Assembly: GCA_949299165.1 (NCBI GenBank)
Contig: CASFZJ010000009.1
Coordinates: 1 to 48,235, forward strand
Direction of reading: 5' to 3'
DNA length: 48,235 bases
From: an uncultured bacterium
Lineage (GTDB): Bacteria; Bacillota_I; Bacilli_A; RFN20; CAG-826
A program made the position numbers and the translations under genes. The notes below the pieces were generated by a model. That model was not told where the DNA came from. It ran no database searches and saw only the letters and a list, made by a program, of their open reading frames with translations. This document shows, one piece after another, positions 1 through 7,176 of the stretch. Numbering within the stretch: position 1 is the first letter of the stretch; each line of letters starts with the position of its first letter.

Positions 1-60
1 TGTATAAATTATTGAATCTTTAGGAACTTGTACTTTAATCGAGTCGTCATATCTAGCCAT
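1..60 (-). CDS. partial hypothetical protein, N-terminal 20 residues only
   Basis: An ATG on the minus strand (58-60) opens a frame that runs off the left edge of the window. The visible N-terminus begins MARYDDSIKVQVP. A good ribosome site (AGAGGTGAG, 66-74) lies 5 bases upstream and a promoter-like pair lies upstream of that, so the start is well supported. Twenty residues are too few for me to recognise a family, and no function is proposed. Confidence 0.6.
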   Translation of the reverse strand, partial: MARYDDSIKVQVPKDSIIYT

Positions 61-81
61 AGCACTCACCTCTTTAGTAGT

Positions 82-110
82 ATTATACTAAATAATTAAC
101 AAAAAAACAA
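82..110 (-). promoter_or_regulatory. probable promoter of the partial left-edge gene
   Basis: On the minus strand TTGTTT (110-105) and a perfect TATAAT (87-82) are separated by 17 bp. They sit upstream of the AGAGGTGAG ribosome site and the ATG at 60. This is a consensus match only. Confidence 0.5.
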
Positions 111-270
111 TAAAAAAATAACGATATTTATCGCACTTTTTAAAATTTCATGTGATTTAGTATAAAAAGATTAGGTTAATATATGGTTCAAAAAAACTTT
201 TCGCAAATATAAATAAAATAGTAGTGGCCGCTTGTACAAAGCATACTAAAGAAAGCATGATGTGGCAGAA

Positions 271-457
271 ATTATTGGTGACATTATTGGTGACAAAATT
301 GGTGACAAATAAGCGGAAAAAACATAAATAAGTTATAGGAGGAATTGCTGATTTAATCAAAAACCTTACAAATTCGCCTCATTTTATTTAAAAAAAATAT
401 TACACTGTAAAATATTTCTTAATTTATTGGCGACATTATTGGTGACAAAATTGGTGA
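271..457. repeat. two copies of a 35-bp GGTGACA-rich motif in a 533-bp intergenic stretch
   Basis: Positions 271-305 and 423-457 match at about 33 of 35 bases. Each copy is itself made of near-repeats of ATTGGTGACA. On the minus strand they would read as VTN-type tripeptides and on the plus strand as IIGD/KIGD. Between and around them (61-593) I see no convincing gene: the open frames are short, have no ribosome site and take their composition from the repeat. The region could be the remnant of a lost element, but no integrase or transposase sequence is visible. Confidence 0.55.
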
Positions 458-593
458 AAAAATTTCCACTATTTGAATAAACTAAAAATTGTTTGAACAA
501 CAATGTAAATTACAATCTGCGAATATTAAAATCACAAAATATTTACTAAGCATAACATAAGAGAAAATCTTAGTGTGCCAAAAGTTTAATGAT

Positions 594-1433
594 TTATTCA
601 AAATCCAACTTACTTGCTTTGTTTCCCCAATCTTTTAGATCGCTTTCTAGTTTATCAATATAGGTTCTAACCGTTGAAATAGCATCTTTTCCTACAGGAA
701 GATAAAGAGGCGGATTGAGAGAATTTGAAACTTCATATATCAATTTAGCTAGTTTTTTAGGATCGCCTGGTTGTTCGTGATTACTATTTGATTTAACAAA
801 ATCGTTTTGCCATCTTGCATTGTCATAATCTTTAATGTGGTTATCTAAATTTTGTTTCATGGAATTTTTATCATAAAAAGAAGTTCTAAACAAACCTGGA
901 GCAACATCAGTAACTTTAATATTAAATGGAGCAAGTTCAAAAGATAAAGAAGTAGAAAAGCCTCTAACTGCAAATTTCGAAGTGTGATATGCAACAGGAC
1001 CTTGGCTATAAGAAGCAGCAGAAGAAACATTAAAAATGTGGCCATTTTTCTTTTCTCTCATATAAGGAAGAACGGCTCGAGTTACACGCATCATGCCAAA
1101 AAGATTAGTTTCAAAAAGTTCGTGGATATTTTCTTCGCTTGTTTCTTCAAAGTTAGTAATCATTCCATGCCCTGCATTATTCACTAAGACATCAATTCTT
1201 CCATATTTATCAATTATTGTTTCTATTAACTTATTTATGATTTCTTGAGAATCATTAGCAATATCAAGTTTAAGCCGTAATAAATCATTATATTTTTTAA
1301 ATTCTTCATCATATGTATCACTTCTTGATAGAGCAACACAAATTTCGCCTTGTTCAAGAACATATTTTAATAATTCTTTTCCAATACCTTTAGAAGCGCC
1401 AGTAATTATCCATACTCTTTTATTATTAAGCAT
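594..1433 (-). CDS. short-chain dehydrogenase/reductase (SDR family)
   Basis: This is a classical SDR of 279 residues, an NAD(P)-dependent oxidoreductase expected in the cytoplasm. The cofactor motif TGASKGIG is at 11-18 and NNAG at 85-88. The catalytic Ser138, Tyr149 and Lys153 (YHTSK) are all present, so it should be active. The substrate cannot be deduced. The start is supported by AAGGAGA about 8 bases upstream of the ATG. It is a single gene on the minus strand with no obvious strong terminator, and its 3' side faces the repeat-bearing gap. The C-terminal 80 residues beyond the Rossmann core are typical of SDR proteins that act on aldehyde or ketone substrates, but this does not define one. 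Confidence 0.9.
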   Translation of the reverse strand: MLNNKRVWIITGASKGIGKELLKYVLEQGEICVALSRSDTYDEEFKKYNDLLRLKLDIANDSQEIINKLIETIIDKYGRIDVLVNNAGHGMITNFEETSEENIHELFETNLFGMMRVTRAVLPYMREKKNGHIFNVSSAASYSQGPVAYHTSKFAVRGFSTSLSFELAPFNIKVTDVAPGLFRTSFYDKNSMKQNLDNHIKDYDNARWQNDFVKSNSNHEQPGDPKKLAKLIYEVSNSLNPPLYLPVGKDAISTVRTYIDKLESDLKDWGNKASKLDFE

Positions 1434-1525
1434 AATGAGTCTCCTTATTACATATTTATTGCCAAATCCATATTAGCATAGAAAAGGCTAAATTGTAGCC
1501 AAGTAAATTTTATTTTTCCTTTTTT

Positions 1526-1625
1526 TGTGTGTACACACATTTTTACCGAATAGAAACTGCATAAAATATTTAAATTTATAGGTGCATATTTTATTTTGAG
1601 AAGAACTTTTAAAGAATACGTATTC
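1526..1625. other. intergenic stretch with two perfect palindromes
   Basis: TGTGTGTACACACA (1526-1539, 14 bp) and GAATACGTATTC (1614-1625, 12 bp) are perfect palindromes between the SDR gene and tRNA-Gln. Both lie beyond the tRNA terminator. They may be protein-binding sites or chance. I see no gene between 1434 and 1690; an open frame here overlaps the tRNA and is not credible. Confidence 0.3.
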
Positions 1626-1643
1626 CCTGAAAACGTATATTTT

Positions 1644-1676
1644 AAAATAAAAACCTATAGTAGCATGGACTATAGG
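1644..1676 (-). terminator. intrinsic terminator of tRNA-Gln
   Basis: On the minus strand an 8-bp perfect stem (CCTATAGT / ACTATAGG, 1676-1669 with 1661-1654) and a 7-base loop are followed by TTTTTATTTT. It begins 14 bases after the CCA end of the tRNA. Confidence 0.8.
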
Positions 1677-1690
1677 CATTTGATTAAAAG

Positions 1691-1766
1691 TGGCTGCCCT
1701 GGCTGGATTCGAACCAGCACATGTATGGTTCAGAGCCATATGACTTTACCATTTGTCTACAGGGCA
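1691..1766 (-). tRNA. tRNA-Gln (anticodon CTG)
   Basis: A full 76-base cloverleaf can be folded by eye. The acceptor stem pairs TGCCCTG with CAGGGCA, the D stem GAC with GTC, the anticodon stem TATGG with CCATA, and the T stem GCTGG with CCAGC around TTCGAAT. The anticodon loop CTCTGAA gives anticodon CTG, which reads CAG. The CCA end is encoded. It stands alone with its own terminator downstream. CAG is rare in the AT-rich genes here, so a separate TTG-anticodon tRNA is expected elsewhere. Confidence 0.93.
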
Positions 1767-1917
1767 AGTGACTAAAATATTTTATAACATTATTAAAATA
1801 TTGAGTAATGTTTTGTTAATGTGATTTTAGTCTTATCACGAAAAGAATCGCATAAATATAAATTTAAATGATATTGAAGTTAGTGGTAGCATTAATAAGG
1901 AAAGCAAAGAATTATTT

Positions 1918-2733
1918 ATGAACGATATTATTAATGGAAACAAAATCTATTTAAGAAAATTTCAAAACGGAGATGAAATCTATATTTTTAGGCGGAAAAA
2001 AGACCCTGAGGTTTCTAGATTCTTATCATGGTATCCAGAAAACGATATAAGAGAAAGCATAAAAGATCTCGATAAATATTTAACTGAATATAAAGATCCA
2101 AAAAATGTTCGCTTTGCAATTGTTTATAAAGAAAACGATGAAGTCATCGGTAGTATTAATATTTGTCGTTTCCATGATGATATTCCAGAAGTTGGATATG
2201 TTTTAGCTAAAGCTTATCGGGGCAAAGGATTGATGAGCGAGTGTCTTTCTTTATTCTTAAAACATCTCGAATTTATAGGATATAGGAAAATTCTTATTCA
2301 TGCTGATATTTTTAATGTCGGAAGTAATTTGGTTATTATTAAAAACGGATTTAAATATTTAAAAAGGTATAAAACAATTTTTGAGGAAAATAAACTAAAA
2401 TGTGTTTTGAATGAATATGAGTTTATTTCAAATATGACTAAACCAAAAATTTATAAAGTTAAAGTTAATAAAGAAACATTCAAGAAAATGATTCATTCTA
2501 CCAATAAATATTTAACTCTTGCTGTTGATGAAAAACTAAGTAATTATGATTATTTATTGTGTAGTGATGAAGAAAACCATAATGCTGCTTTCTCGTTGTT
2601 TAAAGTAACAGAATGTAGCAAAAACAACTGGTCTTCGTTGGTAGTGGAATTGTCGAACAAAAATAAATATCCTAAAAAAATTGATGCAAACTTAATATAT
2701 ATGGTCAACTATAAAATAGTATTAATTTTCTAA
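1918..2733 (+). CDS. GNAT-family N-acetyltransferase with an unrecognised C-terminal domain
   Basis: Residues 1-173 are a GNAT acyltransferase of the RimJ/RimL-like type. The acetyl-CoA-binding motif A, RGKGLMSE, is at 101-108, preceded by the beta strand EVGYVLAKAYRG and followed by the NxxS-type segment FNVGSN. The substrate is unknown. Residues 174-271 form an extra segment of about 98 residues, mixed alpha/beta by composition and beginning KPKIYKVKVNKETF. Most GNAT proteins are only 150-190 residues long. The opening of the tail faintly recalls PUA/ASCH-type RNA-binding folds, but I cannot support that. The ribosome site is weak (AAGGAAAG, 13 bases upstream). The gene stands alone. Confidence 0.75.
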   Translation: MNDIINGNKIYLRKFQNGDEIYIFRRKKDPEVSRFLSWYPENDIRESIKDLDKYLTEYKDPKNVRFAIVYKENDEVIGSINICRFHDDIPEVGYVLAKAYRGKGLMSECLSLFLKHLEFIGYRKILIHADIFNVGSNLVIIKNGFKYLKRYKTIFEENKLKCVLNEYEFISNMTKPKIYKVKVNKETFKKMIHSTNKYLTLAVDEKLSNYDYLLCSDEENHNAAFSLFKVTECSKNNWSSLVVELSNKNKYPKKIDANLIYMVNYKIVLIF

Positions 2734-2828
2734 AATATTTGAGTTTTGCATGGTTTTTATTTTATTTAGTTGATTTTTAGTAGTTTTTTAGTTGTTATTC
2801 AGAACAAAGTTAGTTTACTCTTAGTAGT

Positions 2829-3590
2829 TTAAACCTTCTTAACTTTTTTGAATTTTCTCAAAATTAATATAAGGACAATAACTAATATTATAAGAAAAAT
2901 CGCAAGGAAAAAAGGCCAGCCAAAAGCAAGAACATATGCCCAGAAATGCTCATTTTCATGATTATAGTAATCATGCATCTTCTCGACTGCGTAACTAATT
3001 TGATCCGCTTTTAAAGTTGAATGTTCGCCATCAAAAGTAACTTCGTCTGTGATTATTGATGAATTATTGGAACTTGGATAATTTGGATAGATCCATCCAT
3101 AACGATAGTAGTCAGCATTTTCATCATAAAAGTAAAATAATGTGCCATAAAGTTTATCTGTTTCGTGATTTGTAACTTTTAAAGATATATCAAATGTTGT
3201 TTCGTCTTTATCCAGGTCATAAATCGGATTGGATATAATTATATCGCTAATTTCAACTTTTGCTTCTGTATAATCAAAGGCATAATAGCTGAAAGTCAAT
3301 GGTTCATTTACTCTTGACATGTATTCCTTGAGCTCTAAAGTTAATGTTATTTCGCTTTGCGGAGGAAGGAAATATTCTTTGTCTCCCGAAGAAAAGTTCT
3401 GACTGCTATAAAAAGCATAATATTTGCTATTGTTTTCTATAGAAAAAGTTACTTTATTTTCTTCTCGTACATAATCAGAAGAAGTAATTTCGTATTCACC
3501 ATAATCAGAATATCCTTGATTAGGTGCCGGTGAATTACTCATCAATAAAGGCAAAACCAATAGTAATGGTAAAAATTTCTTCTTTTTCAT
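2829..3590 (-). CDS. secreted, C-terminally membrane-anchored protein of unknown function
   Basis: The protein has 253 residues. The N-terminus has a signal peptide: MKKKKF, then a leucine-rich core, ending near SNSPAP. About 200 residues rich in Tyr, Ser, Asp and Glu should lie outside the cell. A single transmembrane helix at about 220-244 is followed by a basic cytoplasmic tail (RKFKKVKKV). The visible topology is therefore an ectodomain anchored at its C-terminus. There is no LPXTG motif and no enzyme motif. The gene has no ribosome site. A TGCTAAAAT -10 box ends exactly 6 bases before the ATG, so the mRNA may be leaderless. It is divergent from the membrane protein at 3659. Confidence 0.7.
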   Translation of the reverse strand: MKKKKFLPLLLVLPLLMSNSPAPNQGYSDYGEYEITSSDYVREENKVTFSIENNSKYYAFYSSQNFSSGDKEYFLPPQSEITLTLELKEYMSRVNEPLTFSYYAFDYTEAKVEISDIIISNPIYDLDKDETTFDISLKVTNHETDKLYGTLFYFYDENADYYRYGWIYPNYPSSNNSSIITDEVTFDGEHSTLKADQISYAVEKMHDYYNHENEHFWAYVLAFGWPFFLAIFLIILVIVLILILRKFKKVKKV

Positions 3591-3596
3591 GCTTTT

Positions 3597-3605
3597 ATTT
3601 TAGCA
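3597..3605 (-). promoter_or_regulatory. extended -10 box giving a probably leaderless mRNA for the secreted protein
   Basis: The minus strand reads TGCTAAAAT, then AAAAGC, then ATG. With the usual 6-base gap from the -10 hexamer to +1, the A of ATG would be the first transcribed base. There is no good -35 box, but the TG extension compensates for that. Confidence 0.5.
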
Positions 3606-3616
3606 TATTAAAATTT

Positions 3617-3645
3617 TTGTCACTGTTTTTCTTACATATTATATT
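3617..3645 (+). promoter_or_regulatory. promoter of the small membrane protein at 3659
   Basis: TTGTCA (3617-3622) and TATATT (3640-3645) are separated by exactly 17 bp. Transcription should start near 3652, leaving a leader of about 7 bases and no ribosome site. Confidence 0.5.
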
Positions 3646-3658
3646 AAAATAAATATAT

Positions 3659-4096
3659 ATGCTGATTTATCTTTTACCTTTATTTATAGTTCTAGCAATT
3701 GAAACACCTATATATTTTGAATGTTTAAAAAGAAAAAATATTTTATCTTTGGTCTTGATAATTGTGATGAATATTATTTCAAATTTATCTTTTAATCTAG
3801 CATACGTTTATACTGATTATTCAAACCTTACTTTAATATTTGGTGAAATAATTGTTTTCGTTTTAGAAGGCCTTTTATTAAGCCTTGCTTTTAATGAATT
3901 TAAATATTTTATCTATTCTTTTATAGTTAATATCTTGTCGCTATTAATAGGATTGTTTATAAACCGATTCTTCAATCTTGATGACTTTGAACTTACTATA
4001 TCTATAATAGTATTCGCTTCGTTATTTGCTTTATACATGATTATTAGAATTATTTTTCTTTTTGTTTCCAAGAAAGAAAAAGTAAAAATAGTGTAG
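3659..4096 (+). CDS. small multi-spanning membrane protein, unknown function
   Basis: Its 145 residues are almost entirely hydrophobic, with about five predicted transmembrane helices (near 1-14, 28-48, 58-80, 84-102 and 112-136) and a basic tail (SKKEKVKIV). There is an acidic/proline EtPIYFE motif in the first helix. I do not recognise a family. No ribosome site precedes the ATG; the promoter-like pair just upstream implies a very short leader. It shares its upstream region with the divergent secreted protein. Confidence 0.6.
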   Translation: MLIYLLPLFIVLAIETPIYFECLKRKNILSLVLIIVMNIISNLSFNLAYVYTDYSNLTLIFGEIIVFVLEGLLLSLAFNEFKYFIYSFIVNILSLLIGLFINRFFNLDDFELTISIIVFASLFALYMIIRIIFLFVSKKEKVKIV

Positions 4097-4166
4097 ATTT
4101 GCGTGGTTTTTGTAAAGTTTAAACTTGTTTTATAGTTTTTGATTTGAAATTAGGAAGGGTAAAATT

Positions 4167-4547
4167 ATGAAATTTTCAATGAAGTTATTAGCACAAATTA
4201 CATTAGGAATATTTGCAATTTTGTTTATTGTTTTTGGTTCTTATCTAATTTGGGCTTTTTACGAGGGACTTGGAAGTAAGTTAGAAGGAACAGGTGAAAT
4301 TACAGATATTATTGCGATATTATTGGTATCATTCGTCTTTGTGCTTTTCTTGATACTTGGCATTTATTTTATTCTTGTTGGAATTTTTGAATTGATAACA
4401 ATCTTGGTTTTAGCAAAAACTAAGAAGCGTGATGTAATATTGGTTTTAGGAATTTTAATTACTATTTTTGGTGGAGTTTTACCTGGCGTTTTCATGCTTT
4501 TAATTAAGGAAGAAGATCCAGTTCAAACCACTGATTTAACGCGTTAA
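4167..4547 (+). CDS. small membrane protein, unknown function
   Basis: It has 126 residues and three or four transmembrane helices (about 8-31, 46-85 which may be two, and 92-114), followed by a short charged tail. The start is supported by AGGAAGGG 8 bases upstream. It resembles many uncharacterised small membrane proteins of Bacillota. It has the same strand and topology style as the SHOCT-tailed protein that follows, separated by 91 bp, so the two may be paralogues or cotranscribed. Confidence 0.6.
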   Translation: MKFSMKLLAQITLGIFAILFIVFGSYLIWAFYEGLGSKLEGTGEITDIIAILLVSFVFVLFLILGIYFILVGIFELITILVLAKTKKRDVILVLGILITIFGGVLPGVFMLLIKEEDPVQTTDLTR

Positions 4548-4638
4548 ATTTATATTAATAATTTTTAAGTTTGTATTATTTTTACAATATTTATGAGAAA
4601 ATATTGCTAGTTTACGAGGAGTTACGAGGAGGGGGAAT

Positions 4639-5091
4639 ATGAAAACAGTTGCAAAAGTATTTCTAATTTTATCTGCAGTCGGCTTTGGTTGTGGCGCTCT
4701 TGCTTATTTAATTCTTAGTTTTGTTATGTTACCAGCATCACTTATAAGTTTAGTAGGAGCCATTATATTTTGCGTGCCTGTAATTCTTAATATTTTGACT
4801 TTTAAAAAGTTAGACACTGCAAAAAGCAAAAAAGAAATTCTCGGCCTTGCTATAGCAACTATGCTTTTAGGTGGATTTATTGGAGGTCTTCTTGTTCTTT
4901 GCATGGATGAAAGTTATTTTGGTGGAGTTAATACTCATTCCGTTTCCGAAGCTACTAAAGGACTAAATACTAACACTTTAGAAAAAGATTTAACAAAGTT
5001 AAAAGAGCTTCGCGATAATGGAACACTAACCGAAGAAGAATACGCCGAAGCTAGAAAGAAAGCTATTGATAAATCGGTTGGCGGAAAATAA
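4639..5091 (+). CDS. membrane protein with a C-terminal SHOCT domain
   Basis: Residues 1-90 hold three hydrophobic helices. The last 37 residues form a SHOCT-type short helical domain (L-x-K-L-x-x-L-x-D-x-G-x-L-T-x-E-E-Y/F-x-x-x-K), a module often found at the end of bacterial membrane proteins and thought to mediate oligomerisation. The start is very well supported by GAGGAGGGGG. A near-duplicate ACGAGGAG lies 11 bases upstream of it. The role is unknown. Confidence 0.75.
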   Translation: MKTVAKVFLILSAVGFGCGALAYLILSFVMLPASLISLVGAIIFCVPVILNILTFKKLDTAKSKKEILGLAIATMLLGGFIGGLLVLCMDESYFGGVNTHSVSEATKGLNTNTLEKDLTKLKELRDNGTLTEEEYAEARKKAIDKSVGGK

Positions 5092-5115
5092 AAACACGAA
5101 TTAAAGTTAAATTTT

Positions 5116-5137
5116 GGCTCAGTAATGGGCCTTTTTA
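5116..5137 (+). terminator. weak intrinsic terminator after the SHOCT protein
   Basis: GGCTC pairs with GGGCC (one G-T pair) around a 6-base loop and is followed by TTTTT. It lies 25 bases after the stop codon and before the ppa promoter. Confidence 0.45.
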
Positions 5138-5201
5138 ATTTTTCTAAAATATTTAATTTTTTTGTTATAAAATATAATCACTAGAAAAGAGGTAAACAAT
5201 T

Positions 5202-5747
5202 ATGAGTAAAGAAGGACAAAGAAAACTTTTTTCTGTTTTTAAAAAAAGTGATGTAAAACCAGAATTATTTAAGGCAATTATTGAAATTCCAAAAGGCAGT
5301 AAAACAAAATATGAATTAGACAAAGAAACTGGCTTAATTAAATTAGACCGTGTTTTATTTACTTCAACCCATTATCCACATAATTATGGTTTTATTCCTT
5401 TAACTTATTGTGATGATGGTGATCCGCTTGATGTTTTGGTTCTTTGTAGTGAAGTGCTTTATCCTTTAACAACTTTAACTGTTAGACCAATTGGTGTTCT
5501 TGAAATGGTTGATAATGGAAAAAGAGATTCAAAAATTATCGGAGTAAGTGTGGATGATCCATTTTATAATTCATATTACGATACAAGCGAACTTCCAAAA
5601 CATATCTTTGATGAAATCAAAAATTTCTTTGATATATATAAAAAATTAGAAGGTTCAGAGCTTTTAACAGGTAATGTTGAAGGCGCAAAAAAAGCAAAAG
5701 AAGTTATCGCAAGATGTATTAAACTTTATGAAGATGGTAACTTCTAG
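5202..5747 (+). CDS. ppa: family I inorganic pyrophosphatase
   Basis: It hydrolyses pyrophosphate to phosphate in the cytoplasm, pulling biosynthetic reactions forward. The 181 residues match the family I length. The signature DGDPLDV is at 72-78 with its metal-binding aspartates, preceded by the conserved [11 protein letters not shown] segment (28-38) and YPHNYGFIP (58-66). An AGAGGT ribosome site and a TATAAT box (5173-5178) support the start. The stop codon overlaps the stop of the convergent kinase-like gene by a few bases, and no terminator separates them. Confidence 0.95.
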   Translation: MSKEGQRKLFSVFKKSDVKPELFKAIIEIPKGSKTKYELDKETGLIKLDRVLFTSTHYPHNYGFIPLTYCDDGDPLDVLVLCSEVLYPLTTLTVRPIGVLEMVDNGKRDSKIIGVSVDDPFYNSYYDTSELPKHIFDEIKNFFDIYKKLEGSELLTGNVEGAKKAKEVIARCIKLYEDGNF

Positions 5748-6598
5748 AGTTTATAGTAATTTTTATAAGTCATCATCGACTCTTTAATGTGTTCAAATTT
5801 TTCTAGGGAGATATCATAATAAATTTTATCTCCTCTTTTTTTATAATAATGGAGTGACCAATAATAAAATAAGATATCGAGCATTCGAGCGTAAGCGTCA
5901 ACTTTTTTCATTTTTAAATTAGTAAATTTATATCCATAATATTGCTTTAAAAAAGTAATTTCTTGTTCTTTACTTAAATTGTTTTCGCTGATAAAACTCG
6001 CTAGATCAAAAAGTGGCGAATTCATTGAAGCATATTCCCAATCAATTAAAACTAAATTATTAAATTTGAATAAAAGATTATGTTTTACAAGATCGTTATG
6101 ACAAAGACAATAATCTTCTTTTTCGTCTATCTTTTTGAATTCATTTATTATTAATTTTTCATATCTTTGGTCTAAAAACGCTGCAGAATCGACATATTTT
6201 TTGTAATATGCTAATTTTTTCATGATTTCATAATCTTTAGAAACTTTGATATTTGAGCCATGAACTTTCTTTAAAAGTTTAGCAACATCTCTAATTTGAG
6301 CATCACTTGGAGTAGTAGCGTAAAAACGAGTATTATGAACAAATTTTGAAATTTTAATTCCTTTATTTTGGTCAAAATAAATCACTTTTTCAGAGATTTT
6401 TAGTGGTTCGATTTTTTTATATACTTCATCCTCAAGTTTATAATTGATAGTTTCATCATGATCTTTTCTTGGCAAACGTAAAACATAGGCATCATTTATT
6501 AAATAATTTTCGTTTGTGATGCCTTCTTTTAACTGAGTTTGAGTTCTAACATCTTTCTCAGTTATTTCTTCGAATAAACGTTTAATTCCGTGAATCAT
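5744..6598 (-). CDS. choline/ethanolamine kinase or aminoglycoside-phosphotransferase-like protein
   Basis: This is a 284-residue member of the APH/choline-kinase fold. The Brenner motif [12 protein letters not shown] carries the catalytic Asp and the metal-binding Asn. It is followed by the metal-binding Asp in LIDWEYAS and by a PLFDLASF segment typical of LicA/choline kinases. It probably phosphorylates a small alcohol such as choline, ethanolamine or thiamine, but there are no lic neighbours, so the substrate stays open. The ATG has no ribosome site. A TATAAT box 11 bases upstream suggests a leader of about 5 bases. It is divergent from trmL. Confidence 0.82.
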   Translation of the reverse strand: MIHGIKRLFEEITEKDVRTQTQLKEGITNENYLINDAYVLRLPRKDHDETINYKLEDEVYKKIEPLKISEKVIYFDQNKGIKISKFVHNTRFYATTPSDAQIRDVAKLLKKVHGSNIKVSKDYEIMKKLAYYKKYVDSAAFLDQRYEKLIINEFKKIDEKEDYCLCHNDLVKHNLLFKFNNLVLIDWEYASMNSPLFDLASFISENNLSKEQEITFLKQYYGYKFTNLKMKKVDAYARMLDILFYYWSLHYYKKRGDKIYYDISLEKFEHIKESMMTYKNYYKL

Positions 6599-6609
6599 AA
6601 TTACTTAAT

Positions 6610-6642
6610 ATTATAAATTTAGGTCTTTTAATGTGCTACAAT
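6610..6642. promoter_or_regulatory. divergent -10 boxes for the kinase-like gene and trmL, both implying almost no leader
   Basis: On the minus strand TATAAT (6615-6610) lies 11 bases before the ATG at 6598. On the plus strand an extended TGCTACAAT (6634-6642) lies 9 bases before the ATG at 6652. Neither gene has a ribosome site. Expected leaders are about 5 and 3 bases. Confidence 0.5.
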
Positions 6643-6651
6643 TTTAGGCGT

Positions 6652-7176
6652 ATGATTGGAATTATTTTATATCGCCCTGAAAAACCAGCTAACGTTGGAA
6701 ACATTATCAGAACATGCATGGCTAGCGAAACAAAACTTTATATTATAGGGCCTTTAACTTTTTCTTTAACCGAAAAAGAATTTAAAAGAGCCGGGATGGA
6801 CTATATTAAGGAAACGGATTTTAAAATTTACGATAATTACGAATCTTTTCTTAAAGATTTTAAAGATAAAAATATCTTTTACGTAACACGATACTCAAAC
6901 AAACTTTATTCTTCTTTTGATTATTCTAAAGTAGAAGAAGATATTTATTTTATGTTTGGAAGAGAATCAACTGGCATTCCTCATGATGTATTAAGAGAAC
7001 ATCTTGATAAATGTATTCGTATTCCAATGACAATAAGTGCAAGAAGTTTAAATGTTAGTAATAGTGTTGCTATTGTTTTATATGAAGCTTTAAGACAAAG
7101 AAAATTCTATGGTTTAGCAACTTATGAAACCATTAAAGGAGAAGATTTCTTAGAAAAAGAAGTTAAAAGCGATTAA
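6652..7176 (+). CDS. trmL: tRNA (cytidine/uridine-34 2'-O)-methyltransferase, SpoU family
   Basis: It methylates the ribose of the wobble base of tRNA-Leu using SAM. The 174-residue SPOUT protein shows the three knot motifs: N-terminal PEKPANVGNIIRTC, FMFGRESTGIP in the middle, and the C-terminal IPM...SLNVSNSVAIVLYEALRQ. An ATG 21 bases further upstream is in frame, but its six extra residues precede the normal family N-terminus and it lies inside the promoter, so I chose the second ATG. The last 14 bases overlap the convergent NFACT gene. Confidence 0.9.
   Translation: MIGIILYRPEKPANVGNIIRTCMASETKLYIIGPLTFSLTEKEFKRAGMDYIKETDFKIYDNYESFLKDFKDKNIFYVTRYSNKLYSSFDYSKVEEDIYFMFGRESTGIPHDVLREHLDKCIRIPMTISARSLNVSNSVAIVLYEALRQRKFYGLATYETIKGEDFLEKEVKSD

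Noticed and set aside
257-331. 24-codon plus-strand frame beginning MMWQKLLVTLLVT, considered as a type I toxin-like peptide
   Set aside because: The upstream AAAGAAAG is a poor ribosome site. The hydrophobic part is a product of the repeat, and no antisense RNA promoter could be identified.
157-360. 67-codon minus-strand frame through the GGTGACA repeats
   Set aside because: It has no ribosome site, and its VTN repeats simply reflect the DNA repeat. There is no sign of a protein domain.
1488-1739. 83-codon minus-strand frame
   Set aside because: It begins inside tRNA-Gln and runs through the tRNA terminator, so it cannot be a gene.
271-1766. Integrated mobile element between the 35-bp repeats and tRNA-Gln
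   Set aside because: A tRNA 3' end is a common integration target, but no integrase, transposase or duplicated tRNA end was found in this stretch.
2733-2828. Second promoter-like TTGAGTTTTGCATG segment after the GNAT gene
   Set aside because: It resembles the coaX promoter, but no plus-strand gene follows it; the next gene is convergent. It is mentioned only as a possible repeat copy.
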